Of a DNA stretch of 7,292 bases, positions 1 to 6,624 are shown in pieces. Both the position numbers and the translations under genes were made by a program. Source of the DNA: Propionibacteriales bacterium (GTDB lineage Bacteria; Actinomycetota; Actinomycetes; Propionibacteriales; Propionibacteriaceae). Numbering within the stretch: the stretch's first letter is position 1; each line of letters opens with the position of its first letter. The notes below the pieces were generated by a model. The model searched no databases. It had not been told where the DNA came from and saw only the letters and a program-made list of their open reading frames with translations. Where the stretch lies: the NCBI GenBank assembly GCA_030453285.1, contig JAKDKP010000101.1:1-7292 (forward strand), given 5' to 3'.

Positions 1-276
<276 letters not shown>

Positions 277-285
277 GCGTGATAA

Positions 286-289
286 CTCC
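286..289 (-). promoter_or_regulatory. typA ribosome binding site
   Basis: GGAG on the minus strand, 9 bases before the ATG at 276. It supports this start over any downstream one. Confidence 0.6.
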
Positions 290-324
290 GACTAGGGTAG
301 GGATGCAGCGGGCTCCGGGCTCGC

Positions 325-330
325 AGTGTA
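325..330 (-). promoter_or_regulatory. Possible typA -10 element (TACACT)
   Basis: The minus strand reads TACACT, which fits the actinobacterial TAnnnT -10 pattern and would give a leader of roughly 40 bases before the typA ATG. No convincing -35 lies at 16-18 bases upstream; TTGGAT is present at 19. It is a prediction from consensus only. Confidence 0.3.
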
Positions 331-512
331 TCTGGACTGAGCATGATCCATCCAAACGTGCTGCACGACCCTGGGTGTCGGTCTGTGTCATCATCATGAC
401 TGCATGACGAACCGTGACAGCCGTGATGGCCTCAGAGAGGGGTCCGTCTCGCGAAGTTTGAGGTTGGTCTTCCGGGGGGCAGTCGCGCGTGTGCGACACG
501 CTTGGTCCTGTT

Positions 513-521
513 GGAGAGAGG
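513..521 (+). promoter_or_regulatory. Ribosome binding site that sets the start at 530
   Basis: GGAGAGAGG lies 8 bases before the ATG at 530. The in-frame ATG at 404 has no comparable site and would add 42 residues with a composition unlike the rest, so the later start is preferred. Confidence 0.6.
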
Positions 522-529
522 CTTCCACA

Positions 530-1294
530 ATGTGGCGCCGCAGGGTCAGGCAAGTTCAGTTTTGGCGGGTCTCGCCCGTGCTCCTCATACTCCTAGGGAT
601 AGAGACAGTAACGTCGTGGCTCACGATGACGATCGATACGCAACCGATCGGCTTGCTAGTCCCCGGGATGGAACCTCTTTTTCGTCTCATGCTGGATTGG
701 ATCATACTCACTGGCTTTGGAATTATTGCCATGTTGGTCCTCTGGGTTTACGTGTATCTACTCATTGCCTTTCAGTTCTTGCTTCCGGGGTGGGCTGCGT
801 TGCTCGCCTCTGCAGGCTTATTCATCGTTGATCGTCTCACCCATTTCAAGTTCGAGTTACTGAAACTAGCACAGTGGCTGCAGCCTCCGGCGCTGCGCCC
901 TATCTATGAGAGTTTCGTCGAGTGGGTGGGTCCCGCGCTGGCCGTGTTGGGCGTGATCGCAACTGGGCTCATCACTTGCCTCGGTCTGTACGTGCAGCTC
1001 CGAATGACGCATGGTCTTCTCACGATGGGGTCGGCGTTCAGAGATGAAGAGTTCTATCGCAACTGGACGAAGGCTGCGGAGCCGATAATTACGCGCCAAC
1101 TCCTGAGCGAGGCTGTGTGTAAGCTTTGGAGGCGGCCCTTGGAGGCTTCGAGAGAATCAGACCTTGGTCGTACGGTGCCCCCGCCTGCTACGGGTACTGG
1201 TGCAAACTCAATCAAGCCAACCGCACATAGGAAACGCCAGCGCAGGCTCCAGCGACGACAAAAGCGGGCCTCACGTCGCAAGAACAGACGTTGA
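530..1294 (+). CDS. Membrane protein of unknown function with basic C-terminal tail
   Basis: I do not recognise this 254-residue protein. From the ATG at 530 it has a short basic N-terminus (WRRRVRQ) and about four hydrophobic segments, near residues 14-34, 55-78, 80-100 and 133-157. A soluble stretch from about 160 onward ends in a dense Arg/Lys tail over the last 25 residues (RKRQRRLQRRQKR and on). The tail probably sits in the cytoplasm and could contact nucleic acid or phospholipid head groups; this is inference. No signal peptide, enzyme motif or transporter signature is visible. The gene can be read from an upstream in-frame ATG at 404, but the strong ribosome binding site points to 530. 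Codon third positions are clearly less G/C-rich than in typA or the GTPase downstream, which suggests acquisition by transfer. It stands alone, converging on the NERD pseudogene across a hairpin terminator. Confidence 0.7.
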   Translation: MWRRRVRQVQFWRVSPVLLILLGIETVTSWLTMTIDTQPIGLLVPGMEPLFRLMLDWIILTGFGIIAMLVLWVYVYLLIAFQFLLPGWAALLASAGLFIVDRLTHFKFELLKLAQWLQPPALRPIYESFVEWVGPALAVLGVIATGLITCLGLYVQLRMTHGLLTMGSAFRDEEFYRNWTKAAEPIITRQLLSEAVCKLWRRPLEASRESDLGRTVPPPATGTGANSIKPTAHRKRQRRLQRRQKRASRRKNRR

Positions 1295-1333
1295 ATGGAC
1301 TGGCCGTCATTGCGGGTGTCCCTTGGGACCGGT

Positions 1334-1356
1334 ATCGAGACGCAGCGCGTCTCGGT
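1334..1356. terminator. Hairpin terminator between convergent genes
   Basis: CGAGACGC and GCGTCTCG form a perfect 8-bp stem around a 3-base loop (AGC) at 1336-1354. A T-G wobble and an A-T pair extend it to 1334-1356. It lies in the 89-base gap between the stop of the membrane-protein gene (1294) and the stop of the NERD pseudogene (1384), so it can serve both strands. There is no T-tract, which is common for actinobacterial terminators. Confidence 0.65.
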
Positions 1357-1383
1357 TCGCCGCCAAAGAGCTGATCCGCTGCC

Positions 1384-2625
1384 TCAGGTGCGCCGGACCT
1401 GGCCGCACTCCAGGCAGTAAGTCAAGCCTTCCTCGTACGGCTCTCCACAGGCCGGGCAGGCCGGTCGCTCGAAGGACTCGGTGGGCGGCGGTGCTGTCAG
1501 ATCCGGGTAGGGCGTCGCACGCACCAGGGGCCGAATCGCGTCGATGATCGATGCGCCGTCGACCGAGGTCGGGTCGAAGTCGGGCTCCGGCCGGAGCAGT
1601 GACAGGAGGTCATCGAGGCCAACGGCAGGAACATCGCCCGGCCACTGGACCGCATCGATGGCGCCGAGACCACCTTCGGCCGGCATGAACACGGCCAGGG
1701 GTTCGATTCTGCTGTTGCCGTCGAGGCCACCCACGGAGTTCCCCAGCCGGTGCGGGCCGTCTTGAGGAGCGTCGATCTGGGGAAGGTCTCGCCGACGTAC
1801 ACGTCGGTGGGATTGTCGATCATCCGCAGCTCGCCCTGTTCAAGGACCCAGGTGACATCGCCCGGGCGAAGTTCTTGACGTCCAGCAGGAAGAGGCTGCG
1901 GCCGGTTGCCAGGACACAGTCGACGTCGGTCTGACGGCGCTCGTTCTCCCGGGCATGCGAACCGCCCAGAAGGTGGCGAACCGTTCGAGCTGTCCGGTCT
2001 TGTGCAGGGCACGGGCGAGCTGATCACCGCTGGGTCCCGGTGTGCCCAGCATGTGCGGGCCGGGCAGGTAATGCACGTCGAGCACCTGATCGGGCTCGTA
2101 GCCGGTGAGTCGCCCTGGAGCCGATGGCTCGGCGCGCGCGTTCTCCACGCGTCGCAGATGTTGATCGCTGGTGAACGTGCGATGGCGCAGACGACCAGCA
2201 GCATCGCGGCGCTCGGCCCAGGGTTCGACGCGCGCCAGAATGAGTCGGGTCAGCACCAGCATCACCATCGCGCCGGGCCAGAGCAGGTGCAGTAGCTGCC
2301 ACGACTCGGTGAGGGCCGTATCGACCGCGGTCGTGTTGCCCATGAAAAAGAAGAAGCCGCCGGCTCAACCGCAGGCCATCGCGGCTCCCCAACCGAAGAA
2401 GTGCTTGGTCAGCATCGGCTCGTCGATGTCGACCGTGGTGGTCAGGATGCCCAGCAGGACGGCCAGCGCTGGCACGATGCAGAGCAACCCCCACAGACCA
2501 CCGTCGCCCTTGGGGAGGACCCACAGGACACCGAGCCCAGCGGTCAGCCCCAGCATCACCGAGCCGAGGATGCGGTACGCAATCGTGACGCGCACTGCCC
2601 CGCGGAAGTGCCCCGTGCTGCCCAT
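1384..2625 (-). pseudogene. Broken NERD-domain membrane protein with zinc ribbon
   Basis: One gene of about 415 codons is recognisable across several frames. It starts at the ATG 2625, with AAGGGA upstream. The N-terminus carries hydrophobic segments (YRILGSVMLGLTAGLGVLW, then GLLCIVPALAVLLGILTTTV, and two more after the break). A linker follows, then a NERD domain with TDVDCVLATGRSLFLLDVKN. NERD domains are PD-(D/E)xK nuclease-like, and the D-V-K lies at about 1882-1874. The end is a CPACG/CLECG zinc ribbon at 1458-1405. The breaks are: TGA at 2367-2365, with the same frame continuing cleanly downstream; a shift near 1970-1985; a shift at 1861-1863, where one extra G restores KNFARGDVTWVL; and a shift at 1741-1744, where one extra G restores TGWGNSVGGLDG. 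All three shifts are one-base losses. Neighbouring genes are intact. Either the gene is decayed or this stretch has homopolymer sequencing errors. NERD proteins are of uncertain role; defence or DNA processing is only inference. Confidence 0.82.
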
Positions 2626-2739
2626 GGTTCGTCCCTTCCCGTGCCCGTCGGGGTCGACGTGGCCTCGGTGTGTCGACGAGGTTCACGGTGTTGAGCCGAT
2701 GTGGCCTCCTTCGTGGCGCAGCTTATCCAACGGACCGTT

Positions 2740-2765
2740 TGGCGAACGCCTTGTCTGGCGAACGC
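2740..2765 (+). repeat. Direct repeat TGGCGAACGC x2
   Basis: TGGCGAACGC occurs at 2740-2749 and again at 2756-2765, 16 bases apart, inside the 204-base gap between the divergent NERD pseudogene and the GTPase gene. It could be a regulator binding site. I see no convincing -35/-10 pair for either gene in this gap. Confidence 0.35.
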
Positions 2766-2829
2766 GGTGGGCACACCTCGATACGCTGGTGCGGATCCAT
2801 CCGGGTCGGTCGGCGATCGAGAGGGCACC

Positions 2830-3966
2830 ATGGCAGGCGACTGGTTCAACGACTCGTTCCGCAGCGAGTACGCCAAGCAGCAGGAGTCCATGGGGCGCTT
2901 CAACCTGGCGATCTTCGGCAAGACCGGCGTCGGCAAGTCGACGCTGGTGAATGCCATCTTCGGTGAGGAGATCGCGCGCACCGGGATCGGCGAACCGGTC
3001 ACCCAGGACAGCCACCTGTACCTCGGACGGGCCGGCAACCTCGGGGTGATTGACACCAAGGGCCTCGAGGTGGGCCTGGACAACAAGAAGCTGCTCGGTG
3101 AGCTCAACGACATGGTCAAGAAGTCGCGCAAGCAGGACCTGAGTGAACAGATCCACGTCGCGTGGTACTGCGTCCGCGGAATGGATCGCCGGTTCGAGCA
3201 GTCCGAGGCGGAGTTCATCAGACGGCTCGACGAACTCGGCATCCCGGTGGTGCTCGTGCTCACCCAGGTTCCCCTCCGTGAGGGGCGCTACCACCCCGAC
3301 GCGATCCAGCTCGCCCAGCAGATCGCGGCGATGGAACTGCCGATCGTCGGTGGTCGGCCCTACCTCACCCAGGCCATGCACGACGCCTTTTCCGGTCACC
3401 CGGCCCACGGACTGCAGGACCTCCTCGATGCCACCTTTCGCGTCGCGCCCGATGCCGTCAAAGGGGCGCTCGTCGCGGCGCAGCAGATCGACCACAAGCG
3501 CAAGGCACAGGAGGCGCAGAAGCACATCGTGATCGCCGCGGGCGCGTCTGCAGCCGCGGCGGCCTCGCCCATCCCGTTCTCCGATGCGGCCATGCTGGTG
3601 CCGATCCAGCTCGGCATGATGGCCAGGATCGCCCAGATCTACAAGATCAAGTTCGAGAAGGCGGCGTTCCTGGCGATCGCCTCGACCACCGCCGCGACCC
3701 AGGCCGGTCGAGCCACCTTCACCGGACTGCTGAAGCTCGTGCCAGGTGTCGGCACGGCGGCTGGCGGCGCCATCGGTGCCGGTGTGGCGAGCACCTACAC
3801 CTTTGCCATCGGACAAGCCTGGGCCGCGGTCTGCAAGCGGGTGGCTGCCGGCAAGGTTCCGCAAGTCAATGGTGTGCTGGACAACAAGGCCGTGCACGAC
3901 ATCTTCATGGAAGAGTTCCGCAAGCGGCTCAAGATGCGGCAACCCGACGAGCCGCCGGCGCGTTGA
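2830..3966 (+). CDS. P-loop GTPase with C-terminal DUF697 domain
   Basis: This 378-residue protein has an Era/HSR1-like G domain followed by a DUF697-type hydrophobic domain. Visible motifs are the P-loop GKTGVGKST at residues 30-38, a G2 candidate Thr58 in GEPVTQ, and G3 as DTKG at 75-78. G4 appears as LTQV at 144-147 where N/TKxD is usual, so guanine specificity may be relaxed. Residues about 226-345 are Ala/Gly-rich with hydrophobic stretches (IAAGASAAAAASPIPFSDAAM, then LVPGVGTAAGGAIGAG), as in DUF697 proteins, and are likely to associate with the membrane. Such proteins are widespread in bacteria and their role is not established; stress response or membrane remodelling is inferred. The ATG at 2830 has GAGAGGG about 4 bases upstream. 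An in-frame GTG at 2701 exists but would add 43 unlikely residues. The stop codon is part of the first TGATCA of the repeat array, and the gene converges on the ArsR-type regulator. Confidence 0.85.
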   Translation: MAGDWFNDSFRSEYAKQQESMGRFNLAIFGKTGVGKSTLVNAIFGEEIARTGIGEPVTQDSHLYLGRAGNLGVIDTKGLEVGLDNKKLLGELNDMVKKSRKQDLSEQIHVAWYCVRGMDRRFEQSEAEFIRRLDELGIPVVLVLTQVPLREGRYHPDAIQLAQQIAAMELPIVGGRPYLTQAMHDAFSGHPAHGLQDLLDATFRVAPDAVKGALVAAQQIDHKRKAQEAQKHIVIAAGASAAAAASPIPFSDAAMLVPIQLGMMARIAQIYKIKFEKAAFLAIASTTAATQAGRATFTGLLKLVPGVGTAAGGAIGAGVASTYTFAIGQAWAAVCKRVAAGKVPQVNGVLDNKAVHDIFMEEFRKRLKMRQPDEPPAR

Positions 3967-4027
3967 TCACGGCGCCTTGATCAACTGGCTCTGATCAACT
4001 GGTTCTTGATCAACGGGTCCTTGATCA
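3962..4027. repeat. Array of five TGATCA palindromes between convergent genes
   Basis: TGATCA occurs at 3964, 3978, 3992, 4007 and 4022, spaced 14, 14, 15 and 15 bases. The middle copies are embedded in an imperfect unit resembling TTGATCAACTGGTTC. The first copy contains the TGA stop of the GTPase gene, and the last contains, on the opposite strand, the TGA stop of the regulator. GTTGATCA at 3962-3969 and TGATCAAC at 3978-3985 can form a perfect 8-bp stem with an 8-base loop. The array may therefore act as a bidirectional terminator. Protein binding or slippage-driven growth are alternatives. Confidence 0.7.
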
Positions 4028-4786
4028 CAGGTGCTCGTCGGGCGGGGCGTCGTTCGCCTGCCCGAGCCAGGCGGCGATCCGTGCCGGCTCCGTCACCTGG
4101 AGATCGCGCCGCTGGGGGCGACGCCGTACCCAATCACGCTCGACGAGGGCGGAGAGCACGGCAGCACCCAACGCACCCCCGAGGTGGTGCCGTTGTTCGG
4201 TCCAGTCAGTGCACACCCTGAGCAGGGGCCGGCGTGCCTGGCTCAGTTGATCAAGGTCGATGCCGAGCGGCGTGAAGGTCTCCACGGCCGACGGCCCGAG
4301 CCGGTACGGCGCGTGACTCACCGCGGCCGAGAGTTGATCATTGGCTGCCCGTGCTGGGCCTGCCACCTGATCGGTACGGGTCAGAGCCTCACACTCCAGG
4401 AGCCCGGCCATCACATCGGTCCCCAGACTTCCGGCCAGGTGGTCGTAGCAGGAACGGGCGACCCGCAGCCGCTGCCAGCGGAAGTGGGCCCGCAAACCCT
4501 CGGGTGACGAAGTCGTGGCCAACGGGATGAGTGCCTCCAGCACGACGATGACACGATCATCGGCGATCCGATAGCGCCGGTGTCGCCCATCCACCTCGAC
4601 GGTGATCAGGTGCGCCTGCTGCAGACGGGCCAGGTGACCGCTGGCCGTTGGCGCGGCGACTCCGGCCATCTGGGCGAGATGGCTTGCCGGACGGGCCGAT
4701 CCGTCGATCAGTTCCAGCAGCATCCGGGCACGGGACCGGTCGGCGAAGTGGGCCGCCACCGTGGCGATGTCGGGTTCGGGTTCCAT
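4025..4786 (-). CDS. ArsR-type winged-helix transcriptional regulator
   Basis: This 253-residue protein has an N-terminal ArsR-like winged helix. Residues 17-31 (RSRARMLLELIDGSA) lead into the helix-turn-helix at about 33-58 (ASHLAQMAGVAAPTASGHLARL), followed by the wing VEVDGRHRRYRIA at 63-75. The long C-terminal half has CYDHLAG at 113-119 and CTDWTEQRHHL near 192-202, a layout I know from a group of actinobacterial ArsR-like regulators about 230 residues long. The ligand is unknown. No ArsR-type CxC metal motif is seen in the recognition helix, so metal sensing is not supported. The ATG at 4786 is chosen because the domain begins just after it. GTG codons at 4849 and 4843 would add 19-21 residues with poor ribosome binding sites. 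The site before 4786 is weak too. It follows the wHTH/DUF3800 operon on the same strand but is separated by about 207 bases and a hairpin, so it is probably its own unit. Confidence 0.85.
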   Translation of the reverse strand: MEPEPDIATVAAHFADRSRARMLLELIDGSARPASHLAQMAGVAAPTASGHLARLQQAHLITVEVDGRHRRYRIADDRVIVVLEALIPLATTSSPEGLRAHFRWQRLRVARSCYDHLAGSLGTDVMAGLLECEALTRTDQVAGPARAANDQLSAAVSHAPYRLGPSAVETFTPLGIDLDQLSQARRPLLRVCTDWTEQRHHLGGALGAAVLSALVERDWVRRRPQRRDLQVTEPARIAAWLGQANDAPPDEHL

Positions 4787-4873
4787 GCGTCCAGTGTGGC
4801 CCCGGGTCGATGTGGTGAAGGCAGAAAGGTGCTGGTAGCTCACCTGCACGCGGGACGGTGGAGGTGCTCGGCA

Positions 4874-4902
4874 TTGACCGTCATCCGCCGGACACCTAGT
4901 CT
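4874..4902 (+). promoter_or_regulatory. Consensus-like promoter pointing right, with no plus-strand gene
   Basis: TTGACC (4874-4879), a 17-base spacer and TAGTCT (4897-4902) make the best -35/-10 pair in the window. No plus-strand gene follows. Transcription from about 4909 would meet a hairpin at 4939-4972 or run antisense into the DUF3800 gene. It is a pattern match only. Confidence 0.3.
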
Positions 4903-4938
4903 TGAGACAGCCCGTTGCGCTGAGCTTCGGGAAGTGAG

Positions 4939-4972
4939 CCCGAGACCCGTCCGGACGGTCGTGGCGCTCGGG
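4939..4972. terminator. Hairpin downstream of the wHTH/DUF3800 operon
   Basis: CCCGAG (4939-4944) pairs with CTCGGG (4967-4972), and the loop contains the self-complementary CGTCCGGACG (4948-4957). It begins 22 bases past the stop of the minus-strand DUF3800 gene, so it is a likely terminator for that operon. On the plus strand it is followed by TTT. Confidence 0.45.
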
Positions 4973-4993
4973 TTTCGCGTTGCCACGGCGAAT

Positions 4994-5551
4994 TCAGACC
5001 TCGACCACCTGGGTGACCATCGGCTCGCAGCGCCGCCGCCAGTCGCCACCCTTGGGCCACGCCCAAGCGATGGCATCGGGGATGGCCAGCAGGGGTTCGG
5101 CTGCAGCGCTGAGATGGGCGTAAGAGAATTGGGGTTGACCCGTGGAGCGGACAGCTTCGATGATCTGCTGGCGATCCCGATCGATCAACGTCGGGTCCTG
5201 CTCGATCCACAGGTGAGTGTGGCCAGCCAGAGCCGTGTCGGCGGCGAGCCGGCGCATACAGTGCTCTCGCCGAGCAAGGTCCGTACGGTGGCGAGCCCCC
5301 GCTGTGTAGATCGTGACATCCATGTCCAGTTTCGCCAGAGTCGACAGAATCAGGCGGCGCCGGGAATCCCTCTCCTTGTTCATGTGTATACGTGTCTGAC
5401 CTCGGAGGGTCAGCGCCGCCACAGCTTGGCGGGCGAGCTTGGCGTTGTCAGGAAGGATCACTGCGGCGATCAGGTGGAAGCCTCGGTGTTTCGACTCATC
5501 CACGTACAGCTGGCCCGGTCTGGGCGTCCCGACTGTCCGATCGCGATTCAC
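4994..5551 (-). CDS. DUF3800-like protein, possible RNase H-fold nuclease
   Basis: This is a 185-residue protein. YVDESK at residues 16-21, followed by a hydrophobic strand (GFHLIAAVILP), matches the opening of DUF3800 proteins, where the first Asp sits on the first strand of an RNase H-like fold. Other acidic candidates are E117/D119 in LWIEQD and D159 in IPDAIAWAW, preceded by SYAHLSAAAEPLL. The spacing fits a D...E...D metal-binding set, but activity is inferred, not shown. The protein is shorter than many DUF3800 members and resembles a compact actinobacterial subgroup. The start is the GTG at 5551-5549, whose last two bases together with the next A form the TGA stop of the upstream gene (GTGA overlap), with a G-rich stretch 7 bases before it. 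This implies translational coupling. DUF3800 genes turn up in mobile and defence-linked neighbourhoods, but the function is unknown. Confidence 0.72.
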   Translation of the reverse strand: MNRDRTVGTPRPGQLYVDESKHRGFHLIAAVILPDNAKLARQAVAALTLRGQTRIHMNKERDSRRRLILSTLAKLDMDVTIYTAGARHRTDLARREHCMRRLAADTALAGHTHLWIEQDPTLIDRDRQQIIEAVRSTGQPQFSYAHLSAAAEPLLAIPDAIAWAWPKGGDWRRRCEPMVTQVVEV

Positions 5552-6384
5552 TGACCAGCCCCCCGGGCCTTGCTTCCGGGCCGAGTTCGGCCGAACGCGT
5601 TCGTCAAGGTGTAGACGTTCTCCTTGGTCTGCCCTGTCGGCGACAATGGTGCGGTCTTGAGGCGGGCATCAATGTCGAGCAACCCGTGTCTCTGGAGTTG
5701 GCGAAAACCCCGTTCCGCGGTGTCGGCTGACCATCCGTACCACTGCGGCACGTGCTCGGTCGGGAGCGTGAAGCCGGGCCGTTCGTGCAGTGCTACCAGG
5801 AGCATCGCCGTAGCCGGAAGACTGAGCTTGGACCACCAAGCGTCGTCCCAGTATCTCCGGTGCAGGCTGAAGAACGGGTCCTTGTTGCCATCACCGGGAC
5901 GCGAGTAGTCAACTCCCGAACCGTCCGGTCGGAGCAGCGTGATCGTGACCTTGCGAGCATGGCCTGAGCGTGCCCGACGAATCAGGCGGCGATCCTCCAG
6001 CCGGCCGAGGATCTTGCTCGCAGCCGTGGTGGCTGAGCGCTGTTCGGCGGTTTCGGTGGTGGACAGGGCCCGGGCCCAGGCGCCCAAAGGGAGGGTGGTG
6101 CTCCATCCGTTGTCGCCCTTTCCGCTGCTGATGATCGAGTGCAGGAGTAGAAGAGTTCTCAACCCTCGAAGATCCCCGTTTCGTACGAAAGCGCTGAGCG
6201 GTCCCGAACGGTCGTCCTTCTGGTCGCGGTCGGGATTCTGGACGAATCCGTTGTATATCGGTGCTGCATCGCGTTTTGCGCGGTCAAGGAGTGTCGATCG
6301 GGTCTGGCTCGGGGTGGCAGGGCCCTCACCTTCTTTTCGCTCGGCGGGATGGTCTCGATTCACTTCTAAATGGTGCATCAGCAT
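5548..6384 (-). CDS. Protein with two predicted winged-helix domains
   Basis: I cannot name this 278-residue protein. Two winged-helix-like units can be read. Residues about 70-150 (LRGLRTLLLLHSIISS, then LPLGAWARALS, then SATTAASKILGRLEDRRLIRR, and a wing RKVTITLLR) form the first. Residues about 185-262 (LSLPATAMLLVALHERPG, TEHVPQWYGWSADTAERGFRQLQRHGLLDI, and a wing ending VYTL) form the second. A Trp/Tyr-rich linker (HRRYWDDAWW, 175-184) joins them, and the first 60 residues are polar and probably disordered. The architecture recalls replication initiators and dual-wHTH regulators, so DNA binding is likely but the target is unknown. The ATG at 6384 is used; ATG 6378 is equally possible, and neither has a clear ribosome binding site. 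The stop overlaps the DUF3800 start by four bases, so the two products are probably made together. Confidence 0.72.
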   Translation of the reverse strand: MLMHHLEVNRDHPAERKEGEGPATPSQTRSTLLDRAKRDAAPIYNGFVQNPDRDQKDDRSGPLSAFVRNGDLRGLRTLLLLHSIISSGKGDNGWSTTLPLGAWARALSTTETAEQRSATTAASKILGRLEDRRLIRRARSGHARKVTITLLRPDGSGVDYSRPGDGNKDPFFSLHRRYWDDAWWSKLSLPATAMLLVALHERPGFTLPTEHVPQWYGWSADTAERGFRQLQRHGLLDIDARLKTAPLSPTGQTKENVYTLTNAFGRTRPGSKARGAGQ

Positions 6385-6548
6385 GGCTCGTTGAGCAAGC
6401 AGGTTCGGACGGCCTAATCATGCCGTTGTGGCGGGTGTAATGTAAGAACCTGGAATCTCCTCGGTGCTACGACCCGTGGAAGTGCCCTTGTCATTACCAA
6501 CGTCAGATGCTGCCAGAGCGGCCTCTACGAGCTGCCGCACGGGTCACA

Positions 6549-6560
6549 CTGACCGGTCAG
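6549..6560. promoter_or_regulatory. 12-bp perfect palindrome, possible operator
   Basis: CTGACCGGTCAG is perfectly self-complementary. It has the form of a dimeric regulator site (TGACC half-sites) and lies about 108 bases before the transporter start. TetR-family repressors often use such sites at drug-exporter genes, but no TetR gene is in the window. Confidence 0.35.
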
Positions 6561-6624
6561 GGCTGTCCCGCGAGGGCAGTTCGCGCCATTCCTGGCGTGT
6601 CCGCCTGATGACCCGAGACATCGA

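Noticed and set aside
387..400. GTCAT/ATGAC inverted repeat upstream of the membrane-protein gene
   Set aside because: The arms are only 5 bases with a 4-base spacer, and such repeats are expected by chance in a window of this size.
404..529. N-terminal extension of the membrane protein from ATG 404
   Set aside because: No ribosome binding site precedes 404, whereas GGAGAGAGG precedes the ATG at 530 at ideal spacing.
2365..2367. Internal TGA of the NERD gene as a selenocysteine codon
   Set aside because: No conserved Cys/Sec context is evident at this membrane-spanning position, no SECIS-like hairpin is clear just after it, and the gene carries three frameshifts as well, so nonsense mutation is simpler.
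2024..2686. 220-codon minus-strand frame starting upstream of the NERD gene
   Set aside because: The translation is Arg/Ala/His-rich with no hydrophobic pattern, while the overlapping frame gives clear membrane helices.
2683..3942. 419-codon open frame antisense to the GTPase
   Set aside because: It mirrors the GTPase codons on the opposite strand, as long frames do in high-GC DNA, and its His/Gly/Arg-rich translation shows no domain.
3962..4027. TGATCA array as a CRISPR or an origin iteron set
   Set aside because: Units are only 14-15 bases with no spacers of CRISPR length, and there is no Rep gene, DnaA box cluster or AT-rich unwinding region beside it.
4580..5554. 324-codon plus-strand open frame across the regulator and DUF3800 genes
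   Set aside because: It crosses two minus-strand genes with recognisable domains and an intergenic hairpin, and its own translation is low-complexity and unrecognisable.
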